The position numbers and the translations under genes are program-made. Shown here one piece after another: positions 7,875 to 16,643 of a DNA stretch of 64,000 bases (position 1 is the stretch's first letter; every line of letters starts with the position of its first letter). This DNA is from Phycisphaerales bacterium. GTDB lineage: Bacteria > Planctomycetota > Phycisphaerae > Phycisphaerales > UBA1924. Under the pieces are notes generated by a model. That model was not told the DNA's origin, did no database searches, and saw only the letters and a program-made list of their open reading frames with translations. The DNA lies in the NCBI GenBank assembly GCA_020853815.1, contig JADYYE010000118.1, forward strand, positions 1 through 64,000, in the 5' to 3' direction.

Positions 7875-8824
7875 ACTCGCGCGCCGCGCCGATCACGCTC
7901 GCGCTCCTCACTCTCGCCGCCGCAGCAACGATTCTCTTCTACAGCCTTCGTCCGACGAACATCAACAACGCCGCGACCGGCGCCGCCCCACCCGCCCACG
8001 CCGTGGAAACTCCAACCGCCAAGCCCCCGCCGCGAATCGCCGTTCTCTCGCCCGCCCTCGCCGTCATGCTCAGCGATCTCGGCGCCGCGCCGTCCATCGT
8101 CGCGCGACACGGCTATGACATGATCCTCGACAAGTCCCTCCCTTCCTGCGGCGATCAATCCGGCATCGACTACGAATCGCTCCTCTCCGTCCGCCCCACC
8201 CATGTGCTGATCGAATGGGGAAGCCGCCCGCTCCCCGAACGCCTTGTCGAACTCTCCGCGTCGCACGCCTGGAACGTCCGCGCGTTCACGCTCCTTTCGC
8301 TCGATGATGTCACGCGCTCACTCGTCGAACTCTCCACGACGCTCAAGGACGCCCGCCTCGACGTTTCCGAGAGATCGGCCGCGCTCGCCGCGACGCTCGG
8401 TGACTCGACGCGCCCACGCCCCGATCTTGCGCGCCTCGACGGCGTGCTCTTGCTCATGTCCGTGCGTCCGCCCGCCGCCCTCGGGCCCGGCTCGGTCCAC
8501 CACGAGATCCTCACGCGCCTCGGCGCCACCGCCGCCCTGACCAAGCCATCGCCCTATGTCGAACTCGACACCGAAGACGTGCGTCATCTCGCGCCCGGCG
8601 TGATCGTGCTGGTCACACCCCGCGCCGCCGGCGCCGCGCCGGTCGCCAAGGACACGCCCGAGGCCCGCCGCCTTCTGCTGGGCCCGCTCTCGGCGCTGGA
8701 CATCCCCGCCGTGCAAAGCGACCGCATCATCGTCATCGACGATCCGCTCGCGCTCCTTCCCACCACGCGCCTTGCCGACTTCGCCAAACAGCTCGGCGAC
8801 CGGCTCGAAGCCCTCGCGCGCTGA
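7871..8824 (+). CDS. BtuF-like periplasmic metal/cofactor binding protein
   Basis: A 317-residue protein with an N-terminal hydrophobic signal or anchor (about residues 7-26). The rest resembles the helical-backbone, cluster A substrate-binding proteins of cobalamin, haem or iron-chelate ABC transporters: RIAVLSPALAVML, then a VARHGYD strand, CGDQSGIDYESLLSVRPTHV as the typical 'where the ligand sits' segment, and a C-terminal lobe ending DFAKQLGDRLEAL. It overlaps the upstream gene by 4 nt. No permease or ATPase gene is adjacent, so it is an orphan binding protein or serves a transporter encoded elsewhere. The ligand cannot be told from sequence. Confidence 0.75.
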   Translation: MNSRAAPITLALLTLAAAATILFYSLRPTNINNAATGAAPPAHAVETPTAKPPPRIAVLSPALAVMLSDLGAAPSIVARHGYDMILDKSLPSCGDQSGIDYESLLSVRPTHVLIEWGSRPLPERLVELSASHAWNVRAFTLLSLDDVTRSLVELSTTLKDARLDVSERSAALAATLGDSTRPRPDLARLDGVLLLMSVRPPAALGPGSVHHEILTRLGATAALTKPSPYVELDTEDVRHLAPGVIVLVTPRAAGAAPVAKDTPEARRLLLGPLSALDIPAVQSDRIIVIDDPLALLPTTRLADFAKQLGDRLEALAR

Positions 8825-9026
8825 TCGCGCTCCACAACCCCACTCACGCTCGGTCGAAATCCGCGCCCCCCGCGCCGGGGATCGGCCCTGCATCGGCCAC
8901 GTCGAGGGCGACCGCCCACAAACCCCTCGGGAGGCGCGCCCCCTGGTCGGAGCGCCCCAAATGAACGCTCGCACCGTGCCATCGTTCAACAAGGCAGGCG
9001 CACCCCTTGCACGGGGTTAGTCCACG

Positions 9027-9063
9027 CTTACAACCACTTTGGTGCGCACCAAAGTGTCCGTCC
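9027..9063. repeat. 37-nt repeat with 22-bp perfect palindrome, copy 1
   Basis: The palindrome occupies 9035-9056 with centre TTTGGTGCGCACCAAA. The flanks CTTAC and GTCCGTCC are shared with copy 2 at 9185-9221. Confidence 0.85.
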
Positions 9064-9184
9064 TTTGCCCCCCTTCCCAGAATTCCGAAAAAAATCTTCG
9101 GACGATCCCGCCCCGCGCGCAACCCCCTTCACGGCCACTGTTTCCGCCATCGCCTATGGCCCATCGCCCTCTGGTTAGTGCCTG

Positions 9185-9221
9185 CTTACCACCGCCTTGG
9201 TGCGCACCAGAGTGTCCGTCC
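9185..9221. repeat. 37-nt palindromic repeat, copy 2
   Basis: Matches 9027-9063 at 33 of 37 positions. The inner palindrome is TGGTGCGCACCA (9198-9209), and one substitution (A to G) breaks the outer arm. Confidence 0.8.
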
Positions 9222-9412
9222 GCCCCCTGGGTGGAGAGCAGGTTGGATCGTGCGTGTGTTCCCCGCCGCTCTTTGACAAGTGAATACGCCGGCCGGGGGC
9301 CGAGGCGCCCCACACGGCCTCGCCCCCCGGACTCCGCTCGCCGCCCGCGCGCCTGGTCGGCTCGTTCCACCGCCGCTCCCCATTCGCACCCTCCGGCTCA
9401 TCCCCTGTTCCC

Positions 9413-9418
9413 TACCAT
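9413..9418 (+). promoter_or_regulatory. Putative -10 hexamer of a leaderless promoter (argS)
   Basis: TACCAT followed by 7 nt and then the ATG of argS. There is no purine-rich ribosome binding site between them. The same TACCAT spacing precedes mqnC and the rhomboid gene. Confidence 0.45.
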
Positions 9419-9425
9419 CCGAACC

Positions 9426-11312
9426 ATGTCTTCTTCCGACCCCATCTCGATCCTCTCCGATCGTTTCCGCGCCGCGATCCGTGCCGCCTTTCCCCAGCTC
9501 ACCGGCGACATCGATCCGCTCATCGCGCCGAGCAAGCAGGCCCAGTTCGGTGATTTCCAGTGCAACGCCGCCATGAGCCTCGCCAAGCAGCTCGCCTCCA
9601 AGCCCCGCGACGTCGCCCTGGCCATCGTCAAGCACGCCGACCTCGGCGATCTGGCCGAGAAGCTCAGCGACGCCTCCATCGCCGGCCCGGGCTTCATCAA
9701 CATCAAGCTCCGCGGCGATTCGCTCGGCTCGCTCCTTGCCTCGATGGACGCGCCTTCGCTGGGTGTTGAGCCCGCCCGCGAACCCATGACCGTCGTGGTC
9801 GACCTCATGGGCGTCAACCTCGCCAAGCAGATGCATGTGGGCCACCTCCGCTCGCCCTTCATCGGCGACGCGGTCGCGCGCACCTTCGAGCGACTCGGGC
9901 ACGCGGTCCTCCGCCAGAACCACCTCGGCGACTGGGGCCTGAACATCGCCATGACCGTCGCGCGTCTCATCGAGATGCGCGACGCCGGCACGCTCGATCT
10001 CAACTCCATCACCCTCGACCAGCTCGACGCGGCCTACAAGGCCGCCGAATCCTCGACCCGGCGCGACGCCGACGGCCTGGCCGCCGCCCGAAAGTCCGGG
10101 CACCCCAAGGCGATCGCGGAGCTCGAGGCGCAGGTCGACGGCGCGACGGACGCGTTCTCCCGCGCCCGCCAGACGCTCGTCAAGCTCCAGGCCCACGACC
10201 CCGACACTTTCGGCGTGTGGCAGCGCATCCGCGAAGTCACCATGTCGGTGTGCCTGGCGGTGTGCCAGCGCCTGCGGGTCAACGTCACCGACGAGCACAG
10301 CGCGGGCGAATCAAGCTACGCCGAAGAACTCGCGCCCATGGTCGCGGACCTGGAGAAACGAGCGGTCGCTGAACTCGATCAGGGCGCGCTCATCGTCCGC
10401 GTCGATCAGCCGCCGCGTGACGCCGCCGGGAATCCGGCGTGGGAACCGATCAAGGAGCCCTGCCTGGTCCGCAAGACCGACGGCGGATTCCTGTACGCAA
10501 CGACCGACGTGTGCGCCATCCGCCGGCGCGTGCAGAAGCTCCTGGCCGATCGCATCATCTATTGCATCGACGCGCGCCAGAACCTGCACCTGCGACAGGT
10601 CTTTGCCGCCAGCATCCGCGCCGGCTACGCCACCAACCCGCGCACCGGACGCACCGCCGTCATGGAGCACGCGGCGTTCGGCGCGGTGCTGGGCGAGGAC
10701 GGGCGTCCCTTCAAGACCCGGAGCGGCGACAGCGTCTCGCTCCAGGCGCTCATCGACGAGGCCGTCGAGCGCGCCGGCGCCGCCGTCCGCGCCCGCAGCA
10801 CCGCGATCTCCGATTCCGAACTCCGCGCGACCGCCGAAACGATCGGCGTGGCGGCCATGAAATACGCCGACCTCTGCAACGATCGCTCACGCGACTACAT
10901 GTTCAGCTTCGACCGCATGCTCGCCTTCGAGGGCAACACCGGCCCGTACCTTCTCTATGCCTACGCCCGCATCCGGCGCATCTTTGAGAAGGCCCGCGAA
11001 CGCGGCGTGGAAAGCTCCTGGTCCTCCGCCGGGTTCCGTATCGCGGCGCCCAGCGAGAAGACGCTGTCGCTTGCCCTCTTGCCTTACAACGCCGCCGTCG
11101 CCCGCGTCGCGGAGACACTCCAGCCGCACCACTTGTGCCAGTACCTCTACGACCTGGCGGGCACCTTCAGCACGTTCTATGACCAGTGCCCCGTGGTGGA
11201 CGCGCCCGATGCCGCCACGCGCGACTCGCGCCTCCGCCTGTGCGACCTGACGGGGCGTGTGCTCCGCGACGGCCTGTCGGTCCTGGGCATCCCGACGCTC
11301 GAGCGGATGTAG
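9426..11312 (+). CDS. argS: Arginyl-tRNA synthetase
   Basis: A 628-residue class I synthetase. An N-terminal Add-1 domain leads to the HIGH-type motif HVGH at residues 137-140 within GVNLAKQMHVGHLRSP. LRQNHLGDWG follows, and a long helical insertion lies at about 200-260. The KMSKS region is degenerate, as is common in ArgS (GRPFKTRSGD). The C-terminal anticodon-binding DALR-type domain ends in PTLERM. The start at 9426 fits the family N-terminus, and the upstream open frame is repeat-containing spacer. An octamer array begins directly after the stop codon. Confidence 0.96.
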   Translation: MSSSDPISILSDRFRAAIRAAFPQLTGDIDPLIAPSKQAQFGDFQCNAAMSLAKQLASKPRDVALAIVKHADLGDLAEKLSDASIAGPGFINIKLRGDSLGSLLASMDAPSLGVEPAREPMTVVVDLMGVNLAKQMHVGHLRSPFIGDAVARTFERLGHAVLRQNHLGDWGLNIAMTVARLIEMRDAGTLDLNSITLDQLDAAYKAAESSTRRDADGLAAARKSGHPKAIAELEAQVDGATDAFSRARQTLVKLQAHDPDTFGVWQRIREVTMSVCLAVCQRLRVNVTDEHSAGESSYAEELAPMVADLEKRAVAELDQGALIVRVDQPPRDAAGNPAWEPIKEPCLVRKTDGGFLYATTDVCAIRRRVQKLLADRIIYCIDARQNLHLRQVFAASIRAGYATNPRTGRTAVMEHAAFGAVLGEDGRPFKTRSGDSVSLQALIDEAVERAGAAVRARSTAISDSELRATAETIGVAAMKYADLCNDRSRDYMFSFDRMLAFEGNTGPYLLYAYARIRRIFEKARERGVESSWSSAGFRIAAPSEKTLSLALLPYNAAVARVAETLQPHHLCQYLYDLAGTFSTFYDQCPVVDAPDAATRDSRLRLCDLTGRVLRDGLSVLGIPTLERM

Positions 11313-11440
11313 CCAGACAGCCAGACAGCCAGCGAGCCAGCGAGTCAGCGAGTCAGCGAGCCAGCGAGTCAGCGAGCCAGCGAGTCAGCGAGGCAGCGAG
11401 GCAGCGAGGCAGCGAGGCAGCGAGGCAGCGAGGCAGCGAG
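11313..11440. repeat. Octamer tandem array, 16 units
   Basis: Sixteen consecutive 8-nt units starting on the base after the argS stop: 2 of AGCCAGAC, 8 alternating AGCCAGCG and AGTCAGCG, and 6 of AGGCAGCG. The pattern suggests stepwise expansion by slippage, with the right end most recently homogenised. Related decayed arrays lie at 1745-1796, 33604-33648 and 33963-33995. Confidence 0.95.
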
Positions 11441-11593
11441 GCCGGCGGATCATCTCGCCGCGGACCCGTCTTCGGGCCTTTGCTCTACCTCTCCTCTCCT
11501 CTGCGTTCTCCGCGACCTCCGCGTTGCAATTTCCTTGTCTTCCCCACTCCCCATTCCCGACTCCCCGTTCCCCTCATGCGCACCAAACGAACA
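11441..11593. other. Spacer between octamer array and porin terminator
   Basis: No gene. A pyrimidine-rich stretch at about 11501-11570 is a degenerate copy of the 53-nt repeat at 6271-6323 (shared core CTCCGCGACCTCCGCG and tail CCCCATTCCCGACTCCC). Confidence 0.6.
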
Positions 11594-11619
11594 CGGCCGG
11601 CCCCTTGGGGGACCGGCCG
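11594..11619 (-). terminator. Hairpin downstream of the porin gene
   Basis: CGGCCGG (11594-11600) pairs with CCGGCCG (11613-11619) around a 12-nt loop. On the minus strand, the porin's direction, it is followed by TGTTCGTTTGG, a weakly T-rich tail. It lies about 50 nt past the porin stop and is a plausible intrinsic terminator. Confidence 0.6.
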
Positions 11620-11668
11620 AGTCGGAGTCATCAAGTTCGGAGCTTTCGCCCCGCGAACGCGGAACGTC

Positions 11669-12889
11669 TTAGAAGACGAGGGTCATCTGGAGACGCAGCG
11701 CGATCTGATCGCTCTCGCTGTCGGTGCGCAGAGCGTTGTTGTTGCTGTCCATGATGCCGACGGTCAGATCGTTCTGATCGGGCTCATTGACGAACCACTG
11801 CACGTCGGTGGTGAACTTGGCGGCGTGCGACTCCTGGAAGAAGTAGTGGTTCCAGCCGAGGCCGAGGGTGTGGAAGTCATCGTCGCCGGTGCGATCGCCG
11901 TCCGGGATGACCCAGTCCCAGCGAGCGAAGAGCTCGTCCTGGGCGGCCACGAAGATGCCGAACTGGGCGATCACGCCCCAGTCGTCGGTGCTGGCGTCGC
12001 TGCCGCCCTCATCGGGGTCGTTGTGCTGGCCGACGCCGGCGAGATAGAAGTTCCAGCCGTTACCCTCGAGGCTGTAGTCCAGGGTGTACTGGAGCATGTT
12101 GGCCTGCTCCTGGCTGGAGACGGCGGCGGTGTTGCCGACGTGCTGCCAGTGGAGGGCCGCGCCGAAGAGGCCGGCCATTTCCTTGTTCTGCCAGCTGGTG
12201 AAGTCGTTGAAGCGCTTCCAGTCGTCGCCCCACTTGAACTCACCGCGGGCGGTCAAGGCCAGGTCGCCCTCGGAGGCCGAGTTGTACGGGGTGTTCAGGG
12301 TGCGCGGGCCGTCGCTGACGGCGCCCATGAAGCGGAACGCGTCCGACTCATAGGTCCACATGATGCCCTGGGCGCGATCGGCGGTGAAGATCGTGTTGAC
12401 GACCGAGCGGTCGACCGAGAGCTGCTTGGTGTCGCCGACGAGCTCTTCGCGGAGCATGGGGAGCTTGAACTGGCCCCACTTGATCGCGTTGTTGTCGTCG
12501 AGCTTGTAGTTGCCGTACGCATCCTTCAGGCCGGCCTCGCCGCTCTTGTTGAAGTCGGCGTCGATCTTGAACGACAGGTTGTCGTTGCCGATCGTGCCCG
12601 TCACCTCGATGCGGGTGCGCGGGATCTCGAAGCCGTGGGTGTACCCGCTGTCATGGCCCGACGAACCGCCGGACGGATTGTCGCGGAAGTTGTGGATCCA
12701 GCGGAACTGGGTGAAGCCGCCGACCTTCACGGTCGAGCCGGCATCGGCGAACATGCCCGCGCTGTTGGCGCGGTTCTGGCTGGCGGCCAGAAGCTCGGCC
12801 TGGTACGCGCGATCGCTGGTGTCACCGGCCATCGCCGCGGTGCTCAGCGCCGCACCGGCGATTACCACGAGAACGCTAGTCTGCTTCAT
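11669..12889 (-). CDS. Outer-membrane porin, OprP/OprO (phosphate-selective) type
   Basis: A 406-residue protein with a clear signal peptide (MKQTSVLVVIAGAALSTAAMA). The mature part shows alternating aromatic beta-strands, for example GGFTQFRWIHNF, GFEIPRTRIEVTG and NDNLSFKIDADFN. It ends in LRLQMTLVF, a C-terminal Phe recognised by the outer-membrane assembly machinery. IPRTRIEVTG and WGQFKLPMLREEL are typical of the OprO/OprP family. AAGGAG lies about 10 nt before the ATG. It is transcribed away from phoB-phoR, whose proximity would suit control by phosphate, but I could not find a tandem Pho box. Substrate selectivity is not established. Confidence 0.85.
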   Translation of the reverse strand: MKQTSVLVVIAGAALSTAAMAGDTSDRAYQAELLAASQNRANSAGMFADAGSTVKVGGFTQFRWIHNFRDNPSGGSSGHDSGYTHGFEIPRTRIEVTGTIGNDNLSFKIDADFNKSGEAGLKDAYGNYKLDDNNAIKWGQFKLPMLREELVGDTKQLSVDRSVVNTIFTADRAQGIMWTYESDAFRFMGAVSDGPRTLNTPYNSASEGDLALTARGEFKWGDDWKRFNDFTSWQNKEMAGLFGAALHWQHVGNTAAVSSQEQANMLQYTLDYSLEGNGWNFYLAGVGQHNDPDEGGSDASTDDWGVIAQFGIFVAAQDELFARWDWVIPDGDRTGDDDFHTLGLGWNHYFFQESHAAKFTTDVQWFVNEPDQNDLTVGIMDSNNNALRTDSESDQIALRLQMTLVF

Positions 12890-13613
12890 GTCCTGAGACT
12901 CCTTGATGAACAGCTACTCCGACGGGGCTTTCCGACCGGGCACCAGCCCGACCCGGGAAGCCTTGGAACGCCGCTGCTGACGTTCCGGTTGATCCTGTTG
13001 GTCCGCCGACACACAGCTCGCCGGCGCTGCCGAGACTCCCCCGGCATCCACCCGCGACCTCCATCCGCCGTTGCCGGCCGCCGCGGGACTTGTTCTTTCT
13101 GACGGCTCCGCTCGAACGAGACAAAAGCCGTGTTCGGAAGTGTCGATGATTACGCCGTCGATCCCGCTCGTCAAGCCCGACCCCCGGAACCGCTCCGAGT
13201 CCTGGCCTGTCAACCGAGCCTTTCCTCCAGCACGCACCCCGGCAAAACTCGCCGGTGTGGTCTGTCGCATCGGCGTCCGGTTCGCGCGTCCTCCACAAAT
13301 CCGCGACCTCGGCCGTTGAAATCCCGACCAATCTACCCAAAAACGCGCAAGGTATGCCTGAATCACACCCCGCCGCGGGCAATCCCCCGCGTGGACGCGA
13401 TGCTAGCACTCCCAAACCAGCGTGTCGAATGATGACATCGAAGTCGTGAATATTGTGGATAACTCGCGCAAATCCTTGATTTGCTGCGTTTTAGCGCAAT
13501 CCGAATCCATCTTCAACCGCGCGTGAATCAGGCCGTTACTAGGCTTTTTCGCCGCACTTTCCGACCATCGTCGCGCGTTTCCGCGGCGGCCTGTCAGAAT
13601 GGAGTCGACCCGC
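12890..13613. other. Divergent intergenic region, porin / phoB
   Basis: 724 nt between divergent genes. Small open frames here lack features. I searched by eye for paired CTGTCAT-like boxes with 4-nt spacing. Only isolated partial matches appear (for example CTGTCAGAAT at about 13591-13600), so no Pho box is claimed. The 13430-13550 part is notably more AT-rich than the rest and may hold the promoters. Confidence 0.5.
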
Positions 13614-14369
13614 ATGAACGCCTCGCCGCTCGCCGCGTCTCGACAGGCCGCCAGCTCCATGCCCCAGCACAAGCACATCCTGGTCGTGGACGACGAGCGC
13701 GATCTTCTCGAGCTCCTGCAGTTCAATCTTTCCAAGGCCGGCTATGAGGTATCCACGGCGTCCAACGGGCGGCTCGCGCTCGAGTCCATCGCTCAGCGCG
13801 CCCCCGACCTGATCCTTCTTGACATCATGCTCCCGGAGTTATCCGGGACCGAGGTCGCCGGGCGCGTCCGCGCCAACCCCACCACCGCCCACATCCCCAT
13901 CATCATGCTGACGGCCAAGGGCGAGGACGTCGACCAGATCGTCGGGCTTACGGTCGGGGCCGACGACTACGTCACCAAGCCGTTCTCGAACAAGGTCCTG
14001 CTCGCCCGCATCGAGGCGGTCCTGCGGCGATCTTCGAAGCCCAGCGCGGAGAGCCGCCAGATGTCGCTGGGCCCGGTGCGCGTGAACAGCGACACCCACG
14101 AGGTCTGGGTCGACGACCAGGCGGCCAAGCTCACGCTGACCGAGTTCCGGCTGCTGAGCGCCCTGATGCAGGGCGGGGGCAAAGTCCTGACCCGCGCGGC
14201 CCTGATGAACAAGGCGATCGGCCCGGGGATTACGGTCACCGAACGCACCATCGACGTTCACATGACCGCCATTCGCAAGCGTCTAGGGCCGCACGCGGGC
14301 ATGATCAAGACCGTCCGGGGCGTGGGCTATCGCATGACCCCCGACGCCGCGGGCCCCGATGAGAGCTGA
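13614..14369 (+). CDS. phoB: OmpR/PhoB-family response regulator
   Basis: A 251-residue two-domain regulator. The receiver domain begins HILVVDDE, the phospho-acceptor is Asp70 in LLDIMLPE, and the conserved Lys122 sits in YVTKPF. A winged-helix DNA-binding domain ends with the typical RTIDVHMTAIRKRLG and TVRGVGYRM. It overlaps the adjacent kinase gene, forming a two-component system, probably for phosphate limitation by analogy with PhoB-PhoR. The start at 13614 has GGAG 9 nt upstream; 13599 and 13659 are alternatives. Confidence 0.9.
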   Translation: MNASPLAASRQAASSMPQHKHILVVDDERDLLELLQFNLSKAGYEVSTASNGRLALESIAQRAPDLILLDIMLPELSGTEVAGRVRANPTTAHIPIIMLTAKGEDVDQIVGLTVGADDYVTKPFSNKVLLARIEAVLRRSSKPSAESRQMSLGPVRVNSDTHEVWVDDQAAKLTLTEFRLLSALMQGGGKVLTRAALMNKAIGPGITVTERTIDVHMTAIRKRLGPHAGMIKTVRGVGYRMTPDAAGPDES

Positions 14370-14421
14370 TCGCGCTCGAACCGCTCGGCTGGTCGCGCGT
14401 CCCGCGATAGCATGGGCCTCC

Positions 14422-15954
14422 ATGGCGGACGATGGAACAACTGATCCGGCGCGCGGGGCCCCGTCGGGCGGCGCGACTTCCGCGGAGAACCGGGCGAGGA
14501 CGCCGATCGCCCCCGGTTCCGCTCGCTCGCCCGCCGGAGCCGTGAGCGGGGCCAGGCCGCTGGTTTCGCGCGAGAGTGCTTTCACCGCGCTGGCGGTGGT
14601 CGGTGCGGCGGGCGTCCTGAGCGAGTTGCTGAGCGCGCCGCCCATGATCGCGGTCGCGCTGGTGCTCATCGCGGCGATCACCGGCGTCGTGGTCGTTCTG
14701 TCCGGCTCGCGTCGCGACGCCGCCCCGGTTCGCGTCGATGCGCTCGACCAGCTCCGGGCCACGCTCGCGGCGGGCCCGCGCGAATCGGGCGAGGAGCTGG
14801 TGGCGCTGGTGCGTCAGAGGCTGGCGGCGGCGAACCTGACGGCGTCCAACCTGCGGGCCGTGCTCGACGCGGATCGCGACCCGGTCCTGGCGACGGACTC
14901 CGCGGGCGAACTGGTGATCTGGAACCGCGCGACGTGTGATTTCTTCGACAGGCCGGCGCCCGCGCTGCGGGGGCGGGTGATCGACGAGCTCTTCACGCAG
15001 TCGGAGGTGCTGGGGCTGCACGCGGCCGCCGTCGCGGGCCAGGCGCGGGCGGCGCAGGTGCGCATGAATCGCCAGGGGGTGATGCGCGTGTACGAGGTGG
15101 TGGCCGCGCCCGCGGCGCTGGAGCTGGGCGGCCTGTCCACGCGTTCGCGCGCGACGTACGCGGAGCCGGGTGTGGTACTGACGCTGCGCGACGTGACGGA
15201 GCTGGCGCGGGCGGTGCAGCTGAAGACCGACTTTGTGGCCAACGCGAGCCACGAGCTGCGCACGCCGCTCTCGTCGATCAAGGCCGCCGCCGAGACGCTG
15301 GGCGAGATGGTGGAAGAGCCGCCCATGGCCGCCCGACTGGTGCAGATGGTTGCGGCCAACACCACGCGCCTCGAGGAACTCACGCGCGACCTGCTGGACC
15401 TTTCGCGCCTCGAAACGCCCGAAGCCTCGGTCGAACTCGCGCCGGTTCGCCTCTCCGAGCTCTTTGAGTCGCTCGCGCCCGTGTTTGAGGCCGCGTGCAA
15501 GGAGCGCAACCTGCGGCTGGTCTTTGAGGCCGGGCCCGTAGCGGACCCCGGCGCCGGCCCCGGCGCGAATTCCGATGCGGACGAGTTCGAGAGCGACCCC
15601 CGGCTTCTCTCGCTCATCCTGAAGAACCTTATCGAGAACTCGACCAAGTTCGCCTATGAGGGCACCGCCATCCGCGTCGTCGCGTCGCGCGGCTCGTCCG
15701 GAGACGCTCTGCGAATCCAGGTCATCGATCAGGGCGTGGGCATCCCGCTCAATGCGCAGGATCGCATCTTCGAACGCTTCTACCAGGTCGATCTCTCCCG
15801 CGCCGGCGGCACGTCGCGCCGCGGCACGGGGCTGGGGCTCGCCATCGTCAAGCACGCCGCCAAGGCCCTCGGCGGCACGATCAGCGTTCAATCCGTCTGG
15901 AAAGAGGGGACGACGATGACGGTCGAACTCCCGGCGATCCCGCCGGCGGCCTAG
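14422..15954 (+). CDS. phoR: PhoR-type sensor histidine kinase
   Basis: A 510-residue membrane kinase. Two hydrophobic segments at about residues 50-90 are followed by a PAS-like domain (LDADRDPVLATDSAGEL), then a HisKA domain with His277 in NASHELRTPLSS. The ATPase domain has LIENSTKFAY (N box), DQGVGIP (G1) and GTGLGLAIVKHAAKALGG (G2). It partners the adjacent response regulator. Two starts are possible: ATG 14359 overlaps the phoB stop by 11 nt, and ATG 14422 has TAGCAT 8 nt upstream and loses only a poorly conserved Arg/Ala-rich stretch. A Gly/Pro/Ala-rich insertion (about residues 375-388) lies before the N box. Confidence 0.92.
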   Translation: MADDGTTDPARGAPSGGATSAENRARTPIAPGSARSPAGAVSGARPLVSRESAFTALAVVGAAGVLSELLSAPPMIAVALVLIAAITGVVVVLSGSRRDAAPVRVDALDQLRATLAAGPRESGEELVALVRQRLAAANLTASNLRAVLDADRDPVLATDSAGELVIWNRATCDFFDRPAPALRGRVIDELFTQSEVLGLHAAAVAGQARAAQVRMNRQGVMRVYEVVAAPAALELGGLSTRSRATYAEPGVVLTLRDVTELARAVQLKTDFVANASHELRTPLSSIKAAAETLGEMVEEPPMAARLVQMVAANTTRLEELTRDLLDLSRLETPEASVELAPVRLSELFESLAPVFEAACKERNLRLVFEAGPVADPGAGPGANSDADEFESDPRLLSLILKNLIENSTKFAYEGTAIRVVASRGSSGDALRIQVIDQGVGIPLNAQDRIFERFYQVDLSRAGGTSRRGTGLGLAIVKHAAKALGGTISVQSVWKEGTTMTVELPAIPPAA

Positions 15955-16061
15955 GCATGTCGGGTTCGCCTTCGAACCTTCACCTCGCGTGAGTCCCTCT
16001 GGTTTCCCTGCTGTCGCCGCGGACTGGGTCCTCGAAGCCGTGATCGCGCATCGCTCAGCGC

Positions 16062-16643
16062 CTACGTCGGCTCGTCGGGCACGCCACCCAGCCCGAGCGC
16101 CCGGGCCGTCGCGCGAAGGCGCGATGCCATGACCACAAGCGACGACGGGATCACGCGCACGTCGCCCACCACGCTGATGAAGTTCACGTCGCCGCCCCAG
16201 CGCGGCACGAGGTGGACATGCAGGTGCTGGGGCACGCCCGCGCCCGCGGCCCGTCCCTGGTTGAGCCCGACGTTCACGCCCTGCGGATTCAGCGTGCGCT
16301 CCAGGATGTCCATCGCGACATCGACAAGCGACCAGAGCGAGGCTCGCTGCGCGGGCGTGTAGTCGAGTAATCGCCCGCGCGGGTCGCCGAGCGCGACGAG
16401 CAGGTGCCCGTTGGCGTAGGGAAAGCCGTTGAGGACGATGAGGCCGTCGGCGCTGCGATGGACGACGTGGTTGGGCGCGTCCTGCGCGGGCGAGTTCCAG
16501 TAGTCGAGGAGGAACGAGCCGCTGGAGGCGGTGGGCGGGCCGGAGTTCTTTTCGCGCGCGTCGAGGGCTTCGAGGTATTCGAGTCGCCAGGGCGCGTGGA
16601 GCGCCGGGCGGCCTTCGCCGCGGGGTGGGTTGGTGTGAGCCAT
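16062..16643 (-). CDS. HIT-family hydrolase/nucleotidyltransferase (Ap4A phosphorylase-like)
   Basis: A 193-residue histidine-triad protein. The catalytic motif is QHLHVHLVPRW, and the upstream VVLNGFPYANGHLLV-type strand and GLNQGRAAGAGVPQHLH loop match the branch of HIT proteins acting on diadenosine polyphosphates or nucleoside phosphoramidates. It ends VPDEPT. AGGGTA at 16652-16657 (TACCCT on the minus strand) lies 8 nt before the ATG, so this is another candidate leaderless gene. It is divergent from pepA. A second, shorter HIT protein is encoded at 50670. Confidence 0.88.
   Translation of the reverse strand: MAHTNPPRGEGRPALHAPWRLEYLEALDAREKNSGPPTASSGSFLLDYWNSPAQDAPNHVVHRSADGLIVLNGFPYANGHLLVALGDPRGRLLDYTPAQRASLWSLVDVAMDILERTLNPQGVNVGLNQGRAAGAGVPQHLHVHLVPRWGGDVNFISVVGDVRVIPSSLVVMASRLRATARALGLGGVPDEPT

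Larger units (their letters stand above)
8825..9412. other. Intergenic region with a palindromic repeat pair
   Basis: About 590 nt without a credible gene. The argS frame runs open through much of it, but the family N-terminus fits the ATG at 9426. It contains two 37-nt copies (9027-9063 and 9185-9221, 4 mismatches) centred on palindromes. Confidence 0.65.

Noticed and set aside
9039-9425. N-terminal extension of ArgS
   Set aside because: The extension would run through the palindromic repeats, has no conserved features, and the family N-terminus matches the ATG at 9426.
11313-11440. CRISPR array
   Set aside because: The units are 8 nt and contiguous, with no unique spacers, and no cas genes are present.
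11186-13102. A 638-residue open frame on the plus strand
   Set aside because: Antisense to the porin gene and running through the octamer array; the porin has a signal peptide, C-terminal Phe and ribosome site, this frame has none.
12890-13613. Pho box upstream of porin and phoB
   Set aside because: Only single partial matches to CTGTCAT were found, with no second half-site at the required spacing.
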